From positions 1 through 53,572 of IMG/VR virus record IMGVR_UViG_3300031705_000005: DNA of 53,572 bases. One strand, 5' to 3'. The position numbers and the translations under genes are program-made. Under the pieces are notes generated by a model. That model searched no databases. It had not been told where the DNA came from and worked only from the letters and a program-made list of their open reading frames with translations. Of the stretch, positions 7,679 to 12,818 are shown piece after piece; positions within the stretch are counted from its first letter, which is position 1, and the number at the start of each line of letters is the position of its first letter. Origin of the DNA: a virus.

Positions 7679-8242
7679 ATGGCAAATCACATTACAAATT
7701 ACATTGAAATTAGAAATAGTAATCCATCTGTATTAGCAGAAGTGGAGAAGATATTTAAAACAAAAGAAGGTCAGTACGATACTGATACTGAACAATTAGC
7801 TCAAGGAGTTTATGGGGATGAGTATCCCGGTGAATACGAAAGGAGTTGGATAATTGAAAACTGTGGCGCTAAGTGGTTTCACGGAATGATTGATGAGGGT
7901 GGAGAAGATTATATCAATATTCAGATGGAATCCGCATGGGATGCCCCATCCGAGTGGGTTGTAAAACTTACTGAGAAGTTGGTAGCAATCAAATCTGATA
8001 TTATTATTACTAACACATATGAAGATGAGGGTTATAATTTCGTAGGTGTACACTTATGTGCTAAGCATGAGGATGAACATTTACAATTAGATATGGAAGA
8101 GTACGATTTAGAGAAGGTATGGGATGATGATGACGTGCGTGATAGGTTATATGATGACCAATATACATTAAAAGATGAATTACTTGCTAATTATGCTGAG
8201 TTATTATTAGATATGGAGAAGAATCCCGCAGATTATAAATAA
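7679..8242 (+). CDS. Api92/YubB-like ferredoxin-fold protein
   Basis: 187 residues beginning MANHITNYIEI, the characteristic start of the Api92-like (YubB/DUF1281) proteins found in phages and plasmids. A Trp-rich middle (GAKWFHGMI, ESAWDAPSEW) and very acidic C-terminal half are visible. Molecular function is unknown in the family. Preceded by an A-rich leader (AAAAAAAGAAGTT). I am fairly confident of the family and make no claim on the role. Confidence 0.65.
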   Translation: MANHITNYIEIRNSNPSVLAEVEKIFKTKEGQYDTDTEQLAQGVYGDEYPGEYERSWIIENCGAKWFHGMIDEGGEDYINIQMESAWDAPSEWVVKLTEKLVAIKSDIIITNTYEDEGYNFVGVHLCAKHEDEHLQLDMEEYDLEKVWDDDDVRDRLYDDQYTLKDELLANYAELLLDMEKNPADYK

Positions 8243-8247
8243 ATATT

Positions 8248-8421
8248 ATGACAACATACCAACATTCAGTAGCAATACTACTAATATCACTATTATTATC
8301 AGGTAGTGATTTGATATCATTTAAAATAGTAGGTGGAATTTTATCAGTAATAGCACTCCGTTTAGCCAGAAGGTCTGGTATTAACGATGGAAGTGAGTAT
8401 GATGAGGAAAATAATGAATAA
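8248..8421 (+). CDS. Small membrane protein (57 aa)
   Basis: ATG 8248, TAA 8419-8421. Two hydrophobic segments (VAILLISLLLSG and VGGILSVIALRLA) followed by a charged acidic tail ending DEENNE: probably a two-span or hairpin inner-membrane protein. Last gene of the P3 operon. Confidence 0.55.
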   Translation: MTTYQHSVAILLISLLLSGSDLISFKIVGGILSVIALRLARRSGINDGSEYDEENNE

Positions 8422-8445
8422 AATTAACGATTTTTGTCAATAAAA

Positions 8446-8477
8446 TTAGGAAATTCAATAATTAATTCGTATATTTG
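8446..8477 (+). promoter_or_regulatory. Promoter P4 (RNA island)
   Basis: TTAG 8446-8449, 20 bp, TATATTTG 8470-8477. The downstream TAAAAGAAATGAT and following bases resemble those after P5 (TAAAAGAAATAAT), so the start of the transcript is conserved too. Drives the tRNA-Ser/Glu/Gln segment. Confidence 0.85.
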
Positions 8478-8669
8478 TAAAAGAAATGATAAAACGGCCT
8501 GATTCCGATGCATAGGATAGGGAACGAAGCTCACGGATGACGGATTTACTTAATATTAAACCTCAACTATCTTCGGATTGATTGAACTGTTAAGTAGATT
8601 GGCTCGGAGGCCGGTCGAATCGTTTGTCGGATTAGTTGGTAACTCTAAGGCGTTTTTAAAAGTTACAAT
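8478..8669 (+). ncRNA. Structured leader RNA upstream of tRNA-Ser
   Basis: About 190 nt between promoter P4 and the first tRNA with no good ORF. A long-range stem pairs CGGCCT (8495-8500) with AGGCCG (near 8610), extended by CCGA/TCGG across a bulge. GC content is locally higher than in neighbours, as expected of a structured RNA. It might be a processed leader or an independent RNA; class unknown. Confidence 0.45.
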
Positions 8670-8751
8670 GGAAGAGTGGACAATGGTTGTTAAACTGTCT
8701 TGAAAACAGTCGGGTGTTAAAGCTTTGTAGGTTCGAATCCTATCTCTTCCG
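8670..8751 (+). tRNA. tRNA-Ser(UGA)
   Basis: Acceptor GGAAGAG pairs CTCTTCC; anticodon arm ACTGT-CTTGAAA-ACAGT gives UGA; T-arm GTAGG-TTCGAAT-CCTAT. A long variable region of about 16 nt fits the serine class. No encoded CCA. Confidence 0.93.
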
Positions 8752-8881
8752 CAGCGATTGCCTGACTCCTAATATGTACGGCAATAGTCATTTAGATTTT
8801 AGGAAGTCTGAGAATGATACGTTACTAAGGCTCACTTTAGTAGTAGGTACGTTATTGAACATTATGTTAAAACCTACAAAC

Positions 8882-8953
8882 GGCCCGTTCATCTAACGGT
8901 TAGGATATACGGTTTTCATCCGTAAAATGGGAGTTCGATTCTCCCACGGGCTA
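8882..8953 (+). tRNA. tRNA-Glu(UUC)
   Basis: GGCCCGT pairs ACGGGCT (G1-U72 wobble). Anticodon arm TACGG-TTTTCAT-CCGTA gives UUC. T-arm GGGAG-TTCGATT-CTCCC. The 5' end matches the typical bacterial tRNA-Glu start. CCA not encoded. Confidence 0.94.
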
Positions 8954-8959
8954 CAAAAT

Positions 8960-9160
8960 ATGAAAGATAAGATAATAATTATTCTAACTGCGGGTATTAT
9001 ATTTATACTAGCTATGTTAGTGATTGGGGATTTTATAATTTCCCTAAAAGAAAACAGACCAGCCGATGAATCAATCGTACATTTGGTACAAGTTGCTATT
9101 GCTGGAATTATAGGAATTGTGGGGGGTTACTTCGGTAATAGTAATAATAATAAAATCTAA
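8960..9160 (+). CDS. Small two-span membrane protein (66 aa)
   Basis: Starts at ATG 8960, seven bases beyond the 3' end of tRNA-Glu. Helix 1 IIIILTAGIIFILAMLVIGD, a charged linker (KENRPADES), helix 2 VAIAGIIGIVGGYFG. The topology is holin-like, but the position in a tRNA cluster gives no support for lysis; role unknown. Confidence 0.65.
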   Translation: MKDKIIIILTAGIIFILAMLVIGDFIISLKENRPADESIVHLVQVAIAGIIGIVGGYFGNSNNNKI

Positions 9161-9178
9161 ATAAAAAAAAGGAAAATT

Positions 9179-9412
9179 ATGGATGTAGTAAAATGTTTAT
9201 TAGCAATTAATGATGCAAAGAGTAGTGTTGAGGGAAACGACCCAAGAACATGGATGAAAGCTTGTGCAGAAGAAACTTTAATAAAAGGTAAATCAGGAAA
9301 ACATTTTAAAAAGTGTTTAATAGGTAAGATGGAAACAGCTAAACATCATATAGAAAACCCAGTACAGTATGCTGATGAATTGTATGATAGTATTAAGAAA
9401 TCTTGTAGGTAA
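9179..9412 (+). CDS. Hypothetical protein (77 aa)
   Basis: A-rich leader (AAAAAAAAGGAAAATT) then ATG. Four Cys residues (VKCLL, KACAEE, KKCLIG, KSCR) spread over a helical basic protein; could be metal-binding or disulfide-bonded. It lies between tRNA-Glu and tRNA-Gln and probably shares the P4 transcript. Confidence 0.6.
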   Translation: MDVVKCLLAINDAKSSVEGNDPRTWMKACAEETLIKGKSGKHFKKCLIGKMETAKHHIENPVQYADELYDSIKKSCR

Positions 9413-9419
9413 CATTAAT

Positions 9420-9492
9420 TGTCCTATGGTGTAACTGGCAACACGTCTGCTTTTGGTGCAGAAGAGTCGAGGTTCGAGCCCTTGTGGGACAA
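9420..9492 (+). tRNA. tRNA-Gln(UUG)
   Basis: TGTCCTA pairs TGGGACA; anticodon arm TCTGC-TTTTGGT-GCAGA gives UUG; D-arm GTGT/ACAC; T-arm CGAGG-TTCGAGC-CCTTG. U1-A72 is typical of tRNA-Gln. CCA not encoded. Confidence 0.94.
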
Positions 9493-9493
9493 C

Positions 9494-9553
9494 AATAGGA
9501 AGTAAGGTAAGCGCACCTTTTTAATGTCAGAACACATTAAACCTATTTTTTAG
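9494..9553 (+). terminator. Branched hairpin followed by T-run
   Basis: AATAGG (9494) pairs CCTATT (9542-9547); within it are AGGT/ACCT and AATGT/ACATT hairpins, forming a possible three-way junction immediately followed by TTTTTT-like sequence. It lies directly after tRNA-Gln and may terminate the P4 transcript or be a small RNA. Confidence 0.5.
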
Positions 9554-9564
9554 TAGTAAATTAA

Positions 9565-9660
9565 TAAAGGGGTGAGTGAAACTGATTAAATTGACAACAT
9601 CTGTGGTAAAGGTTAACCCGTCATTCATGCAGTAACCTCGAAAGACCCGAAGCCCCTTTA
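9565..9660 (+). ncRNA. Two-copy structured RNA element, copy 2
   Basis: Terminal stem TAAAGGGG (9565) with CCCCTTTA (9653-9660), followed by TTTTTT. The core shares CTGATTAAATTGA, GGTAAAGGTTAACC, TCATTCATGCAGTAACC and CGAAAGACCCGAA with copy 1 at 4329-4419. Different closing stems that both pair show selection on structure. The 3' T-run could end transcription. Confidence 0.72.
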
Positions 9661-9695
9661 TTTTTTAAAATAAAAGTAAAATAAAGTACATTTAA

Positions 9696-9727
9696 TTAGG
9701 ATTAACCGATATTAATTTGTATATTTG
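9696..9727 (+). promoter_or_regulatory. Promoter P5
   Basis: TTAG 9696-9699, 20 bp, TATATTTG 9720-9727. Upstream AAAATAAAAGTAAAATAAAGTA is repeated before P6. It transcribes a short gene-free stretch into P6. Confidence 0.82.
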
Positions 9728-9808
9728 TAAAAGAAATAATTAAAGAGCTTGATTCATTGAGTTAACATTTAGTGAAAGTAAAATAAAAGTAAAATAAAGT
9801 AAAATAAA

Positions 9809-9840
9809 TTAGGATAATTAATAATTAATTCGTATATTTG
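9809..9840 (+). promoter_or_regulatory. Promoter P6 (leaderless)
   Basis: TTAG 9809-9812, 20 bp, TATATTTG 9833-9840. The next start codon is at 9848, only 7 bp after the -7 box, so the mRNA should have little or no leader. Confidence 0.85.
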
Positions 9841-9847
9841 TAATCAT

Positions 9848-10114
9848 ATGACGTGGGATACTATAAACATAACCGATAAAATACACTACCTAAAGAAATT
9901 AATGGGTAATGCAGTTAAAGGAAACTTTGATGATGGGGATAACCAAATAGTTGATGCACTGATTACCGGTTCTTTAAATGAGTTCTTTGATGATGAATTC
10001 GGATTTGATGTAAAACCTCATCATTTAAAATTTATGAGGGAGTTATGGGATGTTGCGATTGATAATCAATTAGATGAATCAGTTATAACATCGATTAAGC
10101 GGGGGAAGTCTTAG
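9848..10114 (+). CDS. Hypothetical protein (88 aa), leaderless
   Basis: ATG 9848 abuts promoter P6. Acidic helical protein (FFDDEFGFDVKPHHL in the middle). The last 16 nt, including the stop, are also the 5' acceptor and D-arm region of the tRNA-Gly-like gene at 10099, so translation and tRNA processing of one transcript compete. Function unknown. Confidence 0.65.
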   Translation: MTWDTINITDKIHYLKKLMGNAVKGNFDDGDNQIVDALITGSLNEFFDDEFGFDVKPHHLKFMRELWDVAIDNQLDESVITSIKRGKS

Positions 10115-10173
10115 GGTAAGATATCTATCATTCCAGATAGAAGGTGTTGGTTCAAATCCAACCCTCCGCTCCA
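10099..10173 (+). tRNA. tRNA-Gly(UCC)-like with 8-nt anticodon loop
   Basis: Acceptor GCGGGGG/CCTCCGC, D-arm GTCT-TAGGGTA-AGAT with the GG pair, T-arm GTTGG-TTCAAAT-CCAAC, discriminator T and an encoded CCA (10171-10173). The anticodon stem TCTAT/ATAGA encloses CATTCCAG, 8 nt rather than 7. The loop contains TCC, so glycine (GGA) is the likely identity. The extra base resembles +1 frameshift-suppressor tRNAs; alternatively the stem extends by one pair to leave a hexaloop. It overlaps the end of the upstream gene by 16 nt. Confidence 0.75.
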
Positions 10174-10220
10174 AAGAGTTTTATGTAGTATATGGCTCTC
10201 TAAAATGAAAACTACTAAAG

Positions 10221-10295
10221 AGAATGATTGAAGCTAATCATAATAAAACCGATGATGTGAACACCTACGGGTAATACAACGCCGGATATTATTCT
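10221..10295 (+). ncRNA. Interleaved hairpin element X1
   Basis: Closing stem AGAATGAT (10221) with ATTATTCT (10288-10295). An inner hairpin ATCAT-AATAAAACCG-ATGAT is present and the 3' side has GCCGGAT. Element X2 (10380-10491) repeats the plan with different but pairing stems and the same ATAAAACCG loop. It lies directly 5' of tRNA-like Y1. Function unknown. Confidence 0.6.
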
Positions 10296-10302
10296 CAATA
10301 CT

Positions 10303-10374
10303 GCGGGAGAAGGGTTAAGAGAAACTCGTTGTACTTCCAGTACAAAGAAGTTGGGGCAGTTCCAACCTCCCGCT
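10303..10374 (+). ncRNA. tRNA-Gly(UCC)-like RNA Y1, non-canonical T- and D-loops
   Basis: Perfect cloverleaf geometry of 72 nt: acceptor GCGGGAG/CTCCCGC, D-arm GGGTT-AAGAGA-AACTC, anticodon arm TTGTA-CTTCCAG-TACAA (UCC), 4-nt variable region, T-arm GTTGG-GGCAGTT-CCAAC, discriminator T. The T-loop lacks TTC and the D-loop lacks adjacent GG, so the standard elbow contacts are missing. All stems covary with Y2 while the three loops are identical. Confidence 0.7.
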
Positions 10375-10379
10375 CTAAA

Positions 10380-10491
10380 AGAACAATTGAAGATTGAGAT
10401 AAAACCGCTCAAGCAATTCGGAAGGTTAAAGCATATAAGACGATTTATCGCATCTGCTAGTTTCCCCGATGGTGTTACCGGCTATTGTTCT
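10380..10491 (+). ncRNA. Interleaved hairpin element X2
   Basis: Closing stem AGAACAAT (10380) with ATTGTTCT (10484-10491), inner hairpin TTGAG-ATAAAACCG-CTCAA, 3' side ACCGGCT. Homologous to X1 with compensatory stem changes and a roughly 37-nt longer interior that holds extra small hairpins (CGAT/ATCG, GGT/ACC). It lies directly 5' of Y2. Confidence 0.6.
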
Positions 10492-10499
10492 TTTCTTAT

Positions 10500-10571
10500 G
10501 CGAGAGAAGGGTTAAGAGAAACCCGCTATACTTCCAGTATAGAGAAGGTGGGGCAGTTCCACCCTCTCGCT
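10500..10571 (+). ncRNA. tRNA-Gly(UCC)-like RNA Y2, non-canonical T- and D-loops
   Basis: Same layout as Y1: GCGAGAG/CTCTCGC acceptor, D-arm GGGTT-AAGAGA-AACCC, anticodon arm CTATA-CTTCCAG-TATAG, variable AGAA, T-arm GGTGG-GGCAGTT-CCACC, discriminator T. Compared with Y1, changes fall in stems and are mostly compensatory, whereas AAGAGA, CTTCCAG and GGCAGTT are unchanged. No encoded CCA. Confidence 0.7.
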
Positions 10572-10590
10572 CAAATTAATAAATACATAT

Positions 10591-10755
10591 ATGACAAGTT
10601 CAGACCAAATCGAAGAAATATTGATGGAAGCAAGTGGGTATGGTATCCGACAAGAAGTAATGGATGCCGCTAAGATACTAAGGGGGCATAACCCAAAAAT
10701 CAGTTTGGTAATTTCATATGAAACTGCAATACACACATTACTAAAAAATAAATAA
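10591..10755 (+). CDS. Small hypothetical protein (54 aa)
   Basis: ATG 10591 about 20 bases after RNA Y2; TAA 10753-10755. Helical with an acidic N-terminus (MTSSDQIEEILMEAS). No family recognised; probably on the same transcript as thyA. Confidence 0.55.
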   Translation: MTSSDQIEEILMEASGYGIRQEVMDAAKILRGHNPKISLVISYETAIHTLLKNK

Positions 10756-10756
10756 T

Positions 10757-10882
10757 ATGACTGATAAGAAAGCTAAAGAAGTAGCTGATTTAATATCGTT
10801 TCGATTATTAGCTACAATAAAGCATACTGATTATGAGTGGTTATTTGAATTACTAAAGAAATCGAATGAACAAATTAGATAA
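10757..10882 (+). CDS. Small hypothetical protein (41 aa)
   Basis: ATG 10757 two bases after the previous stop; its 3' end overlaps the thyA start by 17 nt in another frame. Lys-rich helical peptide. The tight nesting suggests translational coupling to thyA. Confidence 0.5.
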   Translation: MTDKKAKEVADLISFRLLATIKHTDYEWLFELLKKSNEQIR

Positions 10883-11966
10883 ACAATATCAGGATTTATT
10901 AGATACTATACTTGAGTATGGGGTTGATAAGGGTGATAGGACTGGTACTGGTACAAAATCAATATTTGGATATACCATCAGGCATAAAATGTCAGATGGA
11001 TTTCCTTTGCTTACTACTAAGAAAATGCCATTCAAAATTATTGTAACAGAATTACTTTGGTTTTTAAGAGGTGATACTAATATTAAATATCTCGTTGATA
11101 ATGGATGTAACATCTGGAATGGTGATGCATATAAAAAGTACAAATCATTTAATGGAAATTATTTAACGGAACGTACCTTCATTGATAAGATTAAAACTAA
11201 TGATAAATTTGCCCAACAATGGGGTGAGTTAGGTAATGTTTACGGAGCACAATGGAGAAATTGGGGTGGTACTACTGAGGTTAACTCAATATTAGAAACA
11301 ACGAAACAAAGTAAGCCGGGTATAGACCAAATTGATAATTTGATAACTCAACTGAAATCTAATCCAGATTCTAGAAGACTTATGGTTAATGCATGGAATG
11401 TGGGGGAACTCGAAGGAATGACTTTACCACCATGTCATTATGGTTTTCAGATGTACTCTACACCACTATCATCAATTGAGGTTATAGCTCAAGCAAAGGC
11501 TGATGGTCTTTGGGATGATGGTTCTGGATTTGATGGAACTGATGGGTTCAGTAGAAATTCTGATGGAGAATTATTCCATGAATATCTTGGTAGAGTTCAA
11601 TCTACATTTAGAAAAAGAAAACTATCACTAATGTGGAATCAACGTTCAGTTGATACATTCTTAGGGTTACCGTTTAACATTGCATCATATGGATTACTAT
11701 TAGAACTTATAGCAAAGGAAGCTAATATGGTTGCTGATGAGTTGGTTGGTAATTTAGGTGATGTACATTTATACTCAAATCACTTAGAACAGGCTAAAGA
11801 ACAAATTAGTAGAACTCCATTTGATTTACCTCAACTGGTAATCAATGATGAGTTTTGGAATCCCGATGTAGATATAATGCAGCAGTTACCTTATATAGAG
11901 ATAGATGATTTCTTTGTAACTCAATACCAACATCAAGAACGAATTAAAGCACCCCTAAGTAATTAA
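10866..11966 (+). CDS. thyA: Thymidylate synthase
   Basis: Converts dUMP to dTMP with methylenetetrahydrofolate, supplying dTTP for phage replication. Motifs in order: DRTGTGTKSIFG (phosphate-binding region), LLTTKKMPFK, LLWFLRGDTN, the nucleophile in LPPCHYGFQ (Cys190), LMWNQRSVDTFLGLPFN and GDVHLYSNH. At 366 residues it is about 100 longer than the common 264-residue enzyme. The extra length lies between the NGCNIW region and VYGAQWR, and between FQMYS and KLSLMWN (about 50 residues, Asp/Gly-rich). The core is intact, so it should be active. Confidence 0.96.
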   Translation: MNKLDKQYQDLLDTILEYGVDKGDRTGTGTKSIFGYTIRHKMSDGFPLLTTKKMPFKIIVTELLWFLRGDTNIKYLVDNGCNIWNGDAYKKYKSFNGNYLTERTFIDKIKTNDKFAQQWGELGNVYGAQWRNWGGTTEVNSILETTKQSKPGIDQIDNLITQLKSNPDSRRLMVNAWNVGELEGMTLPPCHYGFQMYSTPLSSIEVIAQAKADGLWDDGSGFDGTDGFSRNSDGELFHEYLGRVQSTFRKRKLSLMWNQRSVDTFLGLPFNIASYGLLLELIAKEANMVADELVGNLGDVHLYSNHLEQAKEQISRTPFDLPQLVINDEFWNPDVDIMQQLPYIEIDDFFVTQYQHQERIKAPLSN

Positions 11967-11967
11967 T

Positions 11968-12372
11968 ATGGTAAAAGGCGTAATAGCAGGTAACTTTGAT
12001 GTGATACATCCCGGTTACATTAAAATGTTTCAACAATGTAAAGAGAATTGTGATATCCTAATTGTGATGTTACATAAAGACCCTTCACTTGAGCGCCCGA
12101 ATAAATTACCACCAATATTATCAGTAGATGAGCGTACCGATATACTAATGGAACTTAGGTCCATTGATGGTGTGTTCGTTTACGGATATGAAGCAAGCTT
12201 GTATAGTTTGTTAGAACATGGGGAATTTGATATACGATTCTTAGGTGATGACTATATAGGTAAACCATTTACGGGAGATAACTTAAATATCCCTATTCAT
12301 TTTTTAAACAGGGACCATGGATGGTCTACTACCAAATTTAAAACTCTAATTGCATCCTCGCTAAAAGCTTAA
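11968..12372 (+). CDS. Cytidylyltransferase-like nucleotidyltransferase
   Basis: 134 residues of the HxGH/GCT superfamily: GNFDVIHPGYIKM at the N-terminus, a DERTDIL segment, and WSTTKFK near the C-terminus, equivalent to the ISTT nucleotide-binding signature. Enzymes of this kind join CTP (or ATP) to a phosphorylated small molecule such as glycerol-3-phosphate. The second His of the HxGH motif is Tyr here, so substrate or activity may be altered. One base separates it from thyA. Confidence 0.75.
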   Translation: MVKGVIAGNFDVIHPGYIKMFQQCKENCDILIVMLHKDPSLERPNKLPPILSVDERTDILMELRSIDGVFVYGYEASLYSLLEHGEFDIRFLGDDYIGKPFTGDNLNIPIHFLNRDHGWSTTKFKTLIASSLKA

Positions 12373-12424
12373 CAATTTGTTAACATTGGAAGCTTGGAAT
12401 TCCAACAAAAATTGCTTATCTTTA
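12369..12424 (+). promoter_or_regulatory. Promoter P7 with upstream palindrome
   Basis: Palindrome TTAACAATTTGTTAA 12369-12383 (overlapping the upstream stop), 9 bp gap, cTTG 12393-12396, 20 bp, TATCTTTA 12417-12424. Drives the small membrane gene at 12478. Confidence 0.85.
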
Positions 12425-12477
12425 TTATGTAATAAGAAAGGGGGATAATTAACCTTCGTTCGTAAAACATAAAAAGT

Positions 12478-12675
12478 ATGAAAAATTATCAAGCAATTTT
12501 AGTATCGGTGGTTGGTTTAGTAATCACTACCAAAACCCTTAACGGGTCAATCCTTAACTACATACACTTCGAAGGCATTTTAAATGAAATGGCTTTTGGA
12601 TTTCTGGCGCTGATGTTATCTATTAGTGGGTTACTATCCATAGACTATAAGAAGTTAATCAAAGCTCTATTCTAA
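12478..12675 (+). CDS. Small membrane protein (65 aa)
   Basis: Lies between promoters P7 and P8, so it has its own transcription unit. Two hydrophobic helices (ILVSVVGLVITT and MAFGFLALMLSISGLLSI) and a basic end (KKLIKALF). Unknown inner-membrane role. Confidence 0.65.
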   Translation: MKNYQAILVSVVGLVITTKTLNGSILNYIHFEGILNEMAFGFLALMLSISGLLSIDYKKLIKALF

Positions 12676-12699
12676 ATTGTTAATAACTTGTTGATAACT

Positions 12700-12755
12700 T
12701 TAACAAAATATTAACACGAAACATTAGGATAACCAAGAAAAATTGCTTATCTTTA
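12700..12755 (+). promoter_or_regulatory. Promoter P8 with degenerate palindrome
   Basis: TTAACAAAATATTAA at 12700-12714, 9 bp gap, TTAG 12724-12727, 20 bp, TATCTTTA 12748-12755, then TTATGTAATAAGAAAGGGACAGAG. Drives the VWA gene at 12819 through an A-rich leader ending AAATTATG. Confidence 0.86.
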
Positions 12756-12818
12756 TTATGTAATAAGAAAGGGACAGAGTTGAATACTATTAATAATAAA
12801 AATTAAAAAATATAAATT

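Noticed and set aside
8687-8896. ORF over the tRNA-Ser gene
   Set aside because: It translates the tRNA and the spacer to tRNA-Glu; no leader and no protein-like composition.
10485-10673. ORF across RNA Y2
   Set aside because: It reads through the covarying tRNA-like RNA and overlaps the better-supported 10591 gene.
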